A stretch of 64,000 nt of DNA from Streptomyces sp. NBC_01288 (GCF_035982055.1 NZ_CP108427.1:7997001-8061000); one strand, 5' to 3'. Shown: positions 53,476 through 61,987, counted from the stretch's first letter. Numbers and translations are program-made. Notes: generated from the sequence alone by a model not told the origin.

Positions 53476-54912
53476 ATGTCAGACAGCTCCCCCTTGCCGC
53501 CGGTGCGGCTGCACTCCGAAGCGGAGCTGGCGCGCGACGCGCTGTCCACACCCCTGCTCGCCCGGGCCGCACGGCTCGCCCGCTGGGCGGGCCCCGACAC
53601 CCGCATCGACGCCGGTGGCAGCCTTGTCGACGAGCAGCTGCCCGCCGCGGCCGAGCTGCTCGGGCTCACCGGCGAGGATGCCGCGGCCGACGCGAGCGAG
53701 GCCTGGCGGGTCGCCGTGGACACCGGGCTCGTCGAGGTCGTCGACGAGGAGGAGGGCACCGTGGCGACCGGCGAGGAGCTGGCGCTGCTCACCTCCGGCT
53801 CGCCCGGCGACGTCCTCACGGTGTGGCTCGGCGCCCTCGACACCCTCCTCGCGGACGCGAGCGTGCCCGATCTGGACGGTCTTGTCGACGCCATGGACGA
53901 GGGCGGCGAGGTCGATTTCTCGTCACTCGACTGGGATCCCGAGGCGGAGGCCGAGTTCCTCGACGGCGTCCTCGGCAACCTCTACCTCCTCACCGTCAAC
54001 GAGGACGGCCCCGGCGACGGCCCCGTCCCGCTGCCCGCGCTCGCCGCGTCGATGATCGTGCCCAGCGACATGGGCGAGCCCACCAACGACGTCCTGGAAC
54101 AGGTCTCCGACGCGATGATGCGCCTCGACGACCAGTTCCGGCTCCTCGAACCGATCGGCATCGTCGAGTACCAGCCCGTCGACGAGGCACTCATGGCCGA
54201 CCCCGACGAACTGACGGACGGACCCTCCGCACCCGTCGACGAGACCGACGTCACCCGCTACGGCATGGTCCGCCTCACCCCCCTCGGCCTCTACGGCCTC
54301 CGCGCCCGCCTCCTGGAGGCCGGCTTCGCCGCCCCCGCCGTAGGAGATCTCGCGGACAAGGGCGCGGACGCGCTGCTCGACGGGACGTCGACGTTCCCGC
54401 AGGCGGCCGCGCGGGCCGAGACCGAGCAGTGGCTGGCCGGCCGTGAACCCCTCGCCGCGGCACGGGAGTTGCTCGCCGCCGCCCGCGGCGCCGACACCGG
54501 CGCGCCGCTACGACGGCTGCTCTGCCAGCAGGCGCTCTCCCTCGTCGGCGACGAGGCCGAGCCGGCGCTGCGCGAGGTGCTCGAAGACCCCGAGCTGGGC
54601 GGTCTCGCCCGGGTCTGGCTGAGCGAGCACGGTGCGAGCGACGTCCCCGCGCCCTCCGAGGACCTGGTCTTCTGGCTCACCGTCGACACGGTCGCCGCGC
54701 AGCTCGCCGCCGAGGGCAACTCCGAGGAGTTGCAGGCCCTGGTGGAGGGGCTGGCCCAGCAGCACAACGGGTTCTTCGCGGCTGCCTGGCGGGTCGACCA
54801 CCCGGCGACCGCGGACGTCCTGGAGGCGATGGGACGCCTGCACCCGGACAAGCGGATCGCGAAGGAAGCGCGGAAGGCGGCGTTCAAGGCGCGTTCCCAG
54901 CAAGGAAGTTGA
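53476..54912 (+). CDS. Conserved streptomycete hypothetical protein
   Basis: 478 residues, acidic and mostly helical, with no signal peptide or membrane helix. The C-terminal third looks like helical repeats (PLRRLLCQQALSLVGDEAEP, ALREVLEDPELGGLARVWLS). It is reminiscent of HEAT-like scaffolds. Function unknown. AGGAG precedes the ATG. Confidence 0.7.
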   Translation: MSDSSPLPPVRLHSEAELARDALSTPLLARAARLARWAGPDTRIDAGGSLVDEQLPAAAELLGLTGEDAAADASEAWRVAVDTGLVEVVDEEEGTVATGEELALLTSGSPGDVLTVWLGALDTLLADASVPDLDGLVDAMDEGGEVDFSSLDWDPEAEAEFLDGVLGNLYLLTVNEDGPGDGPVPLPALAASMIVPSDMGEPTNDVLEQVSDAMMRLDDQFRLLEPIGIVEYQPVDEALMADPDELTDGPSAPVDETDVTRYGMVRLTPLGLYGLRARLLEAGFAAPAVGDLADKGADALLDGTSTFPQAAARAETEQWLAGREPLAAARELLAAARGADTGAPLRRLLCQQALSLVGDEAEPALREVLEDPELGGLARVWLSEHGASDVPAPSEDLVFWLTVDTVAAQLAAEGNSEELQALVEGLAQQHNGFFAAAWRVDHPATADVLEAMGRLHPDKRIAKEARKAAFKARSQQGS

Positions 54913-55015
54913 CCGGATCCACCCTGCGGGACTTTTGAGTTCCATGGTTGAGTGCATACGGCTTCGTGGGTCGGCTCTTACGGATTCATGGAAGAGGGCC
55001 CGGCGAAGTCGGCCG

Positions 55016-55037
55016 GTGTTCAACTCGTGTTCAGACA
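55016..55037 (+). promoter_or_regulatory. PHO box-like direct repeat before phoX
   Basis: Two adjacent 11-base units, GTGTTCAACTC and GTGTTCAGACA, share GTGTTCA. Streptomyces PhoP binds 11-base direct repeat units built around GTTCA. The pair lies 71 bases before the phoX start. Confidence 0.55.
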
Positions 55038-55107
55038 TGGGCGGAAGCGTGGCGCCGACCGAGGTCCGCCACCCTCCACGGCACACCCACCGTCACAGGA
55101 GACACGT

Positions 55108-56562
55108 ATGTCGCTCACCCGCAGGGATTTCACCGCCAAGTCCGCGATGACCGGTGCCGGGGTCGCGCTGGCGGGCAGCGTCGGCGCCCTCGCCACCGCG
55201 CCCAACGCCCTCGCGTCCACCGACACCTACGACGAGAAGTCGGCGGCCGATCACGGACACGGACACGGGCACACCGGCGTCGGCTACGGCACGCTGATCC
55301 CCGACCCGGACGGCATCCTCGCCCTGCCCGCCGGCTTCAAATACCGCGTCATCACCTACAGCGGCAAAACCAAGCTGGAATCGGGCGAGTTCACCCCCTC
55401 CAACCACGACGGCACGTCCACCTTCGACGGCCCGCGCGGCGCCACCCTCCTGGTCAACAACCACGAGCTGGCCGGCCCCCGCGCCCAATGGCCCCACCCC
55501 GTCCCGCTCACCGAGGGCCTCGTCTACGACCCCGCCGGGGCCGGCGGCTGCACGGTCGTCGAGGTCCGCCGCGACCACGTCGCCGAGTGGGTCGGCATCG
55601 CCGGCACCGTCACCAACTGCGCGGGCGGCAACACCCCTTGGGACACCTGGCTCACCTGCGAGGAGACCGAGGACAAGGCCGGCACCAACGGCTTCACCAA
55701 GGACCACGGTTACGTCTTCGAGGTCGACCCGGTGGACCGCCGCGCCAACCGGAACCCCAAGCCGATCAAGGCACTTGGCCGCTACGCCCACGAGGCGGTG
55801 GTCGTCGACCCGAAGCGCGGCCACCTCTACCTGACCGAGGACGCGTCGGGCCCGAACGGCCTCCTCTACCGCTGGACCCCGCCCGAGCACTTCCACCACG
55901 GCCGCGGCAAGCTCCGCACCCTCGCCGACGACGCGGGCGTCCTCCAGGCCTTCAAGTGCTTCGACTCCGGCGGCAAGTTCGTCGACGACCTCTCCCGCGC
56001 CACGAAGATCGGCACGGTCTACGGCGTCGACTGGGTCGACGTCCCCGACCGCGACGCGAAGACGACCTCCGTCCGCAAGCAGTTCGCCACCGGCGAGATC
56101 ACCCGCGCCCGCAAGCTGGAGGGCATGTGGTGGGGCGACGGCGGCACGTACATCGTCTCCTCGTTCGCCCGCACGGAGAGCCCCGTCCAGCACGACGGCG
56201 CCGTCTGGTTCTACGACCCCAAGCGCCGCACCCTCACCCTCAAGGTCCTGATCGGCGTCAACCCCGACCCGTCCGTGGACGGCGCGTTCGACGGCCCCGA
56301 CAACATCACCGTCTCTCCCTACGGCGGCCTCGTCATCGCCGAGGACGGCGAGGGCGTCCAGCACCTGTTCGGCGCGACGGACAGCGGGCGCACGTACCCG
56401 ATCGCCCGCAACGAACTCAACATCGGCACCGAAGAGAAGCCGGAGTACAGCGAGTTCACGGGTGTGACGTTCTCCCCGGACGGCAAGACCCTGTACGCGA
56501 ACATCCAGACTCCGGGGATCATGCTCGCGATCACGGGGCCTTGGAAGCGGCAGAAGCGCTGA
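55108..56562 (+). CDS. phoX: Secreted PhoX-family alkaline phosphatase
   Basis: 484 residues. A twin-arginine signal (LTRRDFTAKSA at residues 3-13, hydrophobic core to about 35) directs folded export. The DUF839/PhoX propeller is marked by YDPAGAGGCTVVEV, CEETEDKAGTNGF, GRYAHEAVVVDPKRGHLYLT and DNITVSPYGGLVIAEDG. A short His-rich stretch (HGHGHGHTG) follows the signal. It releases phosphate from organic esters outside the cell. AGGAGA precedes the ATG. Confidence 0.9.
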   Translation: MSLTRRDFTAKSAMTGAGVALAGSVGALATAPNALASTDTYDEKSAADHGHGHGHTGVGYGTLIPDPDGILALPAGFKYRVITYSGKTKLESGEFTPSNHDGTSTFDGPRGATLLVNNHELAGPRAQWPHPVPLTEGLVYDPAGAGGCTVVEVRRDHVAEWVGIAGTVTNCAGGNTPWDTWLTCEETEDKAGTNGFTKDHGYVFEVDPVDRRANRNPKPIKALGRYAHEAVVVDPKRGHLYLTEDASGPNGLLYRWTPPEHFHHGRGKLRTLADDAGVLQAFKCFDSGGKFVDDLSRATKIGTVYGVDWVDVPDRDAKTTSVRKQFATGEITRARKLEGMWWGDGGTYIVSSFARTESPVQHDGAVWFYDPKRRTLTLKVLIGVNPDPSVDGAFDGPDNITVSPYGGLVIAEDGEGVQHLFGATDSGRTYPIARNELNIGTEEKPEYSEFTGVTFSPDGKTLYANIQTPGIMLAITGPWKRQKR

Positions 56563-56582
56563 CCGGTTCCACCACGATCTGA

Positions 56583-56614
56583 CGGGCCGACGGGCGAAAG
56601 CGCTTGTCGGCCCG
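56583..56614 (+). terminator. phoX terminator
   Basis: Nine-base arms 56583-56591 and 56606-56614 are perfectly complementary with a 14-base loop, 20 bases after phoX. Confidence 0.7.
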
Positions 56615-56712
56615 ATCTGTGTGGCATCTCATGTTCTGTCCGGAACGCCCTCCTCCGGCATTCCGAAGCAGGACAATGCCCACACCGCGACGGTGTCGGT
56701 GAGGGAGGCCCA

Positions 56713-57450
56713 GTGGAGCGGATCGACGCGCAGAACCTGACCGGCCTGCTACGCCGGCACCGTAGAACCTGGGGCGGGGGAACCTTTCTGGCCCGACTGA
56801 ACGACGACGAGTTGTGGGCTGTCCTCGACGCTGGCGCACCGGTCGAGTTTGGCAGGGGAGAGGTACTGGTCACCGAAGGCGGACCGGACACCGATGTCTT
56901 CCTCCTGCTGTCCTCGACGGTGAAGGTCACCACGCGCACCAGAACGAAGAAGCGAACCCTGATCGCGGTCCGGGCCGGAGGCGATGTCATCGGTGAACTC
57001 GCCACACTGGAGGGCTTCCGGCGCACGGCCACCGTCGAGGTACGGGGCCGCGAACCAGTGTTGGCCGTGAAGGTCGAAGGCCGTCGTTTCCTTGATGTGA
57101 TCCGGATCTTGCCGGACGCGCACATGCTGCTGACCGCCTCCGTGGCCCGCAAACTCATTGCGGCGACCCGCCGGCGCGCCGGTTTCGCGGGATTCACCGC
57201 GGAGATCCGGCTCGCGCGGGTGATCGCGGACATGGCGGAGGACTACGGGGTTCGTACGCCCACCTTTCGTGACGGCCTGGAGATCGGCGTGGACCTCACC
57301 CAGACCGAGTGGGGAGCACTGATAGGGGCGAGTGAATCCACCGCGTTCCGCGCCTTGAAAGAGCTCAAGCACCGGGAACTCGTTACTGTCCGCTACCGCA
57401 GGATCGTGGTGCGGGACCTGCCGAGGCTGCGCGCCTTCGCCGACGTTTAG
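56713..57450 (+). CDS. Crp/Fnr-family transcriptional regulator
   Basis: 245 residues. A cyclic-nucleotide-binding-like beta barrel (about 25-140, GEVLVTEGGPDTDVFLLLSS, GELATLEGFRRTATV) precedes a C-terminal helix-turn-helix (LTQTEWGALIGASESTAFRA). The Fe-S cysteines of Fnr are absent. The GELA-x11-RTAT pattern resembles Crp, so a nucleotide or related ligand is possible. Start GTG at 56713 has GGGAGG 6 bases upstream. It lies upstream of the cyclase-like gene with 143 bases between. Confidence 0.88.
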   Translation: MERIDAQNLTGLLRRHRRTWGGGTFLARLNDDELWAVLDAGAPVEFGRGEVLVTEGGPDTDVFLLLSSTVKVTTRTRTKKRTLIAVRAGGDVIGELATLEGFRRTATVEVRGREPVLAVKVEGRRFLDVIRILPDAHMLLTASVARKLIAATRRRAGFAGFTAEIRLARVIADMAEDYGVRTPTFRDGLEIGVDLTQTEWGALIGASESTAFRALKELKHRELVTVRYRRIVVRDLPRLRAFADV

Positions 57451-57593
57451 TCATCTGTTACGGGAACGCCGTCACGTGACGGCGTGCTTTGGCATGAGAT
57501 GAGCGGATCGACATACTGCTGTCCCGCGGTGCCCTCCTTGCTCGCTGCACCGCGAACACCACGACTCGTCACTCCTCCAGGGGGTAACGGCAG

Positions 57594-58757
57594 ATGACGC
57601 CGGAGCACGCCGAAGGACCCGTTCAGCGCGTCCACACCGACGACGATCTGAGGCGGTGGAGCGACAACGTGCCATACGCCCAGGAAGACCAACTGTCGAC
57701 CGTACGGAGCGCCCGCTCCCGCGCCGTGCACAACGCCCGACTGGACTCGGACGGGGCCTTTGTCCAGAACCACGGCGACGGCGACTTGGTCCGTTGGCCC
57801 TACACCGTCAGCGGGTTGGACCTGCTGGACCGCTATGTCCCGACGCTCGCCGTCGAACTCGGCAGGGCCAACGAGCGCCGCACCGAGGAGGCCCGCTCCC
57901 GGATGCGGATGGCTGCGGTAGAGGGCGTCAGTCGGCGGGTCGGTGATGGTCTCGTCGGGGCCGCGCCGATCACCGCCAAACGCTTCCTGGACTGCCGGCA
58001 GAGCCGTGCCGCCCTTGAACTCCTCCCGCACCGACCGCTCGTTGTAGTCATCGACGACCGGCTCCACAGCCTGGTCGAGCAGCGCCTGGGCAGTCTTGAA
58101 GAGCGCAACTTCATCCCCATTCAGGTCGAGATCCCGGACAAGGGATTCTCTGAGTCTGCCTGGCTCACCATGCCCGGCTGCGATGCGGCCGAACTCGAAC
58201 TGCTGCGCAAGGAACTCGCCGCGGGGCAGCCCGAACCGACGCCGGAAAGCAGCGGAGTTGTCCCTGCCCGTCGCCCGCGCGATGCGGAAGAACCCGGAGA
58301 CGACGATTCAAGCCCTACGCCGGGCGATACCCCGGAAGACCGCCAGCGACGGCGGATGACTCCGGCGCTCGCGACCATCATCGGGGCGGCGATTGCCGCC
58401 CTCGCCGCGGTCGCTGTCGCGATGGTGCCCTTCCTCCCCTGGAACACCGACAAGTCCGACAGCACTACGCCCTGGGTCGACATCACCGGCACCTGCACCG
58501 CCCCAGGCGACCAACTCGCCGTCTCCTCCGGCGGATTCACACCGAACAAGCAGTACACGGTGACGGTGACGGAACCTGGTGGCCGACCCTACGACCTGTC
58601 ATACGGCAGCAGCGGCACGGCGACCGCGCAAGGCGCCCTGCACACCGGCTGGACCTGCGAGGCGAAGGACGCATCGGGCGTTTACAGCATCGCCGTCACC
58701 GACACGACCACGGGGAAGACCGCTCACGACACGTTCCAGGTGGACAAGGTCGACTGA
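57594..58757 (+). CDS. Membrane protein: cyclase-like domain, helix, Ig-like domain
   Basis: 387 residues. The cytoplasmic part (about 15-195) resembles the divergent class III nucleotide-cyclase-like modules of actinobacterial signalling and conflict proteins. It has the NHGDGDLV loop at 60-67, RMRMAAVEGVS at 103-113, a PLVVVIDDRLHSLVEQRLG segment at 148-166 and a terminal ESAWLTMPG. The leading metal-binding strand is poorly conserved, so it may be inactive. A Pro/Asp-rich linker leads to one membrane helix (257-280). The exterior domain (295-385) carries Cys301 and Cys355, likely disulfide-bonded. The same domain occurs in the secreted protein encoded 34 bases downstream. The topology suggests signalling across the membrane. 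Domain assignment is by eye. Confidence 0.6.
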   Translation: MTPEHAEGPVQRVHTDDDLRRWSDNVPYAQEDQLSTVRSARSRAVHNARLDSDGAFVQNHGDGDLVRWPYTVSGLDLLDRYVPTLAVELGRANERRTEEARSRMRMAAVEGVSRRVGDGLVGAAPITAKRFLDCRQSRAALELLPHRPLVVVIDDRLHSLVEQRLGSLEERNFIPIQVEIPDKGFSESAWLTMPGCDAAELELLRKELAAGQPEPTPESSGVVPARRPRDAEEPGDDDSSPTPGDTPEDRQRRRMTPALATIIGAAIAALAAVAVAMVPFLPWNTDKSDSTTPWVDITGTCTAPGDQLAVSSGGFTPNKQYTVTVTEPGGRPYDLSYGSSGTATAQGALHTGWTCEAKDASGVYSIAVTDTTTGKTAHDTFQVDKVD

Positions 58758-58791
58758 CATCCGGCCTCGCCCACATCCGAAGGAGACGCGC

Positions 58792-60042
58792 ATGCGAATG
58801 AACCGACGCCTGACGGCGATTGCCGCCACCGTGGCACTGATCGGCGGCACCGGCACCGTCCTCCGGTTCGCCTCCGCCGCGCCGGGATCCCCGGCCGAGC
58901 CCTCCAGCGCACCTGCACCTGCACCTGCACCCGCACGGGCCTCGGACGCGGGCGTTTCGGCCGCCCGAACACCGTACGTGCACACGCGTCTGGAGGACGA
59001 CAAGAACGGCGCGAACGGCAAGGTGACCCTGCGCAGTTGCCCGCAGGCCGGTGCCGACAAGCCGCTCGGGCAGAACCCCTGGAGTCTCGACTGCATGGCC
59101 CTGGAGGGGCTGGACAACGGCACCACCGTGACCATGCAGTGCTGGGTGAGCACCACGCCCCCACCAGACGAGGAACCCAGGAAGGACGAGCAAGGCAACA
59201 CGGTCGAGCCGTCCGCGAAATGGTTCAAGGTCACTGTTACGAGCGGAGCCGCGCATGGGCGGGAGGGCTGGGTGTGGTCGGACCTGGTCAAGGACCAGAC
59301 GTACGGCACCTCTGAGTGCCCCAGCATCGGCTACGAGAAGGACCCGCCGGCACCACCCCCGAAGCCACTCGTTTTCGACGTGACAGGAACCTGCACCAGC
59401 CAGGGCGGTGAACTGTCCAACCGCAGCGCGGAGTTCACGCCGGGCGGCCAGTACGCGATCTCCGCCACTCGTCCCGACGGGTCGCTCTATCCGCTCGACA
59501 GCGACTCCGGCACTGTGGCCGCCGACGGCTCCGTCGGTTGGAAGTGGCCGTGCAAGGGCGACCCCGCCGGGATGTACACCACGGAACTCGTCGACGGATC
59601 GACTGGGCGCACGGTGGAGGGCTCGTTCACGATCAAGGAGGTGGAGGCCCCTCCGCCCTCTCCGACGTCTTCCCCCTCGGAGGCCCCCGTAAGTCGGCAG
59701 CTCACCGTCTACAACAAGGTCACCAACGGCCCGACCCAGATGCGCGACGACGACCACCCGGCCTACCTCTCCACGGTGACCAAGAACTTCTGCGCGGACA
59801 ACGGCTGCGCCCTCCCAGACACCCAGCTCACTACAGACGACGTGATCACCGCCACCTGCCGCACCGACGGCGACCGCACGACCAACGGCGAGGACGGGAA
59901 CGCGCGCGACGACAACAACCCCGGGCTCGACAAGACCCACCTCTGGTACGGCATTCGTTGGGGCGACGGCAGGTTCGGCTTCATCTCCGCCGTCTGGATC
60001 GACCCGGGCCAACGCGACGGTCTCGACCTGCCCGCCTGCTGA
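58792..60042 (+). CDS. Secreted protein with SH3-like, Ig-like and SH3-like domains
   Basis: 416 residues. A signal peptide (MRMNRRLTAIAATVALIGGT, likely cut near ASAA) is followed by a Pro/Ala repeat. A bacterial SH3-like domain (about 60-168, with KWFKVTVTSG and GREGWVWSDLV) comes first. Then comes an Ig-like domain (195-284, Cys201 and Cys254) paralogous to that of the preceding protein: both have TGTCT, FTP, a GxxxG-type turn and a second Cys. A second SH3-like region (303-403, ending HLWYGIRWGDGRFGFISAVW) closes the protein. SH3-like domains usually bind peptidoglycan. AAGGAGA precedes the ATG. The pair is probably an operon. Confidence 0.7.
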   Translation: MRMNRRLTAIAATVALIGGTGTVLRFASAAPGSPAEPSSAPAPAPAPARASDAGVSAARTPYVHTRLEDDKNGANGKVTLRSCPQAGADKPLGQNPWSLDCMALEGLDNGTTVTMQCWVSTTPPPDEEPRKDEQGNTVEPSAKWFKVTVTSGAAHGREGWVWSDLVKDQTYGTSECPSIGYEKDPPAPPPKPLVFDVTGTCTSQGGELSNRSAEFTPGGQYAISATRPDGSLYPLDSDSGTVAADGSVGWKWPCKGDPAGMYTTELVDGSTGRTVEGSFTIKEVEAPPPSPTSSPSEAPVSRQLTVYNKVTNGPTQMRDDDHPAYLSTVTKNFCADNGCALPDTQLTTDDVITATCRTDGDRTTNGEDGNARDDNNPGLDKTHLWYGIRWGDGRFGFISAVWIDPGQRDGLDLPAC

Positions 60043-60101
60043 GCGAGCCGAGAGGCCCACCCTTTAATTCGTTCGCGACCTCCTGCTGCGTCTCCTACAT
60101 T

Positions 60102-60343
60102 GAGATCAGAAAGGCAACGCACCTCCCGGTGCGAAGGACGCGGTTACTTCTTCTCGAAAAAGAATCCAACACCGTGGCCGGCTTGATCTCGGGAGGCGCA
60201 GCTCATGGTGGGTGCCCGGTGCGCAGGCAACGGTTACTTCATTGGGCCAGACGGTTGCGGGTTCGAGTCCCGTCATCGACTTCGGGTCGGTGTAGCTCAA
60301 TTGGGTAGAGCATCTGATAAGTCCGTCGCCGCTTTCTGATCTC
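60102..60343 (+). repeat. Alternative long-range stem around both Y RNAs
   Basis: GAGATCAGAAAG (60102-60113) is the perfect complement of CTTTCTGATCTC (60332-60343). Its first seven bases also match TGATCTC at 60184-60190 in copy 1. A precursor fold spanning both RNAs, competing with the individual stems, is possible. Confidence 0.5.
60122..60196 (+). ncRNA. Putative short Y RNA (copy 1)
   Basis: About 75 bases. Terminal stem CCTCCCG (60122-60128) pairs perfectly with CGGGAGG (60190-60196). Inside, CGG/CCG and GG/CC pair as in copy 2. The conserved strand CCCGGTGCG-AGG...CGGTTACTTC is shared with copy 2, as is CCGTGGCCG...GATCTCGGG on the 3' side. The apical part is a simple TTCTT/AAGAA hairpin with no tRNA-like module. 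I infer a Y RNA because the two copies keep the shared inner motif while the terminal stems differ and still pair. A Ro60-type gene also follows. Exact ends are unknown. Confidence 0.65.
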
Positions 60344-60354
60344 GGGCATCCACC
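60207..60354 (+). ncRNA. Putative YrlA-type Y RNA with tRNA-like module (copy 2)
   Basis: About 148 bases. The terminal stem is 12 bp (60207-60218 with 60343-60354, one G-U). Inner helices include GGC/GCC, CGG/CCG, ACTT/AAGT and CAGA/TCTG. The apical part is a tRNA elbow in permuted order: T stem-loop (60257-60273, loop TTCGAGT), 3' acceptor strand CATCGAC (60274-60280), loop TTCGG, 5' acceptor strand GTCGGTG (60286-60292), TA, and D arm GCTC/GAGC (60295-60311, loop with GGG). The acceptor strands pair 7 of 7 with one G-U. This is the architecture known for bacterial YrlA Y RNAs, which mimic tRNA. It ends 50 bases before the TROVE gene. Confidence 0.8.
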
Positions 60355-60403
60355 TTCCGCTGCGTCCTCCTCCGAAACACCAAGGAATTCGGGGGAATTC
60401 ACC

Positions 60404-61987
60404 ATGACGCGTTTCAACACCAAGGCGGCGAAGATCCAGCCCACTTCGCGCGTCACCTCCACGGGCCGAGTGCTCCGCACCTACCAGGGCGGCCGTGGCA
60501 GTGAGCGCGACGCGCGCTCCGAGCTTTTCCTGCTCGCGGTGGCCAACTTCGTTTCCCAGCAGACCTTTTACGAGTCCGGCGCCGACCGGGACGACCGCTT
60601 CGCGACCCTCGTGCGCGAGCTCGCCGTCACCGACCCGGCCTGGACGGCCGGCCTCCTCGGCTGGCTGCGCGGCGAGGGCAACCTCCGTACGGCCGCCGTC
60701 GTGGGCGCCGCCGAGTACGTGAAGGCCCGCCTCGACGCCGGAGCCACCGACGGCCCCTCGAACCGACAGGTCGTCGACTCCGTGCTCCGCCGCCCGGACG
60801 AGCCCGGCGAACTGCTCGCGTACTGGACCGCGCGCTACGGCCGCGCCGTCCCGAAGCCCGTCAAGCGCGGTGTCGCCGACGCCGTACGACGTCTCTACGG
60901 CGGCAAGTCGCTGCTCAAGTACGACACCGCGTCCAAGGGTTACCGCTTCGGCGACATCCTCAACCTGGTGCACGCGGCGCCGGACCCGGACAAGGCGTGG
61001 CAGGGCGAGCTGTTCCAGTACGCGCTGGACCGCCGGCACCACCCGGACACCGCCGTACCGCCCGCGTCGAACCAAGTCCTCACCGCGCACCGCGAGTTGA
61101 TGGCGCTGCCGGTCGAGCGGCGACGCGCTGTCGTCACGGCGGCCGACGGTGCCGAGCGGCTCGCGGCGGCCGGGATGACGTGGGAGGCGCTGGCCGGGTG
61201 GCTCCAGGGGCCGATGGACAAGGCGGCCTGGGAGGCGGTCATCCCGTCCATGGGTTCGATGGCGCTCGTCCGAAATCTCCGGAACTTCGACGAGGCCGGG
61301 GTCTCCGACGAGGTCGCGGCCCGGGTCGCGGCGAAGATCAGCGACCCGGCGGAGGTCGCGCGCTCGCGGCAGTTCCCGTTCCGGTACCTCGCCGCGTACC
61401 GGCACGCGCCCTCGCTGCGCTGGTCGTACCCGCTGGAGCAGGCACTCGGCCACTCGCTGGCCAACGTTCCCGCGCTGCCGGGCCGCACGCTCGTGCTCGT
61501 GGACCGCTCGGGTTCGATGTTCTACTCGCGGCTGTCCGACCGTTCGGAGCTGAACCGGGCCGACGCGGCGGCGATCTTCGGCACGGCGCTCGCGCTGCGG
61601 GCGGCGGACGCGGACCTCGTCGAGTTCGGCACCACGAGCAGGCGTCTGGACTTCGGCGCGGGCGAGTCGGTGCTCAAGATCCTGGGCCGCTTCGGCGACC
61701 TGGGCGGTACCGACACCACCTCGGCGGTCCGCTCGCACTACCGGGGCCAGGACCGGGTGCTGATCGTCACCGACGAGCAGTACGCGTACAGCCGGCACGG
61801 TGACCCGACCGAGCAGGTACCGGCCGGGGTGCCGGTCTACACCTGGAACCTCGCCGGATACCGGGCAGGCCACGGCCCGTCCGGCACGGCGAACCGGCAC
61901 ACCTTCGGCGGCCTCTCGGACGCGGCCTTCCGGATGGTGCCGCTGCTGGAGGCGGCCCGGGACGCGGACTGGCCCTGGGCGGCCTGA
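60404..61987 (+). CDS. rsr: TROVE-domain protein (Ro60/Rsr orthologue)
   Basis: 527 residues. Ro proteins are HEAT-repeat rings that bind Y RNAs outside and misfolded RNA ends in the central hole; in bacteria they help exonucleases in rRNA processing and RNA decay. The TROVE ring covers about 15-355 (RDARSELFLLAVANFVSQQT, then AAVVGAAEYVKARLD). The C-terminal vWA domain has the metal site Asp367-x-Ser369-x-Ser371 in VLVDRSGSMF and the later LIVTDEQYAYS. ATG at 60404 follows GGGGG. The two putative Y RNAs lie directly upstream, as in rsr-yrl loci. No rtcA or rtcB gene accompanies it. Confidence 0.9.
   Translation: MTRFNTKAAKIQPTSRVTSTGRVLRTYQGGRGSERDARSELFLLAVANFVSQQTFYESGADRDDRFATLVRELAVTDPAWTAGLLGWLRGEGNLRTAAVVGAAEYVKARLDAGATDGPSNRQVVDSVLRRPDEPGELLAYWTARYGRAVPKPVKRGVADAVRRLYGGKSLLKYDTASKGYRFGDILNLVHAAPDPDKAWQGELFQYALDRRHHPDTAVPPASNQVLTAHRELMALPVERRRAVVTAADGAERLAAAGMTWEALAGWLQGPMDKAAWEAVIPSMGSMALVRNLRNFDEAGVSDEVAARVAAKISDPAEVARSRQFPFRYLAAYRHAPSLRWSYPLEQALGHSLANVPALPGRTLVLVDRSGSMFYSRLSDRSELNRADAAAIFGTALALRAADADLVEFGTTSRRLDFGAGESVLKILGRFGDLGGTDTTSAVRSHYRGQDRVLIVTDEQYAYSRHGDPTEQVPAGVPVYTWNLAGYRAGHGPSGTANRHTFGGLSDAAFRMVPLLEAARDADWPWAA

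Noticed and set aside
57594..58757. Active adenylate cyclase
   Set aside because: The GDGD loop is present but the first metal-binding strand and the usual catalytic Asn/Arg pattern could not be found, so only a cyclase-like fold is proposed.
60250..60311. Canonical tRNA gene
   Set aside because: The T arm precedes the D arm and there is no anticodon loop. The acceptor strands are joined by a short loop. A permuted tRNA mimic inside a Y RNA fits better.
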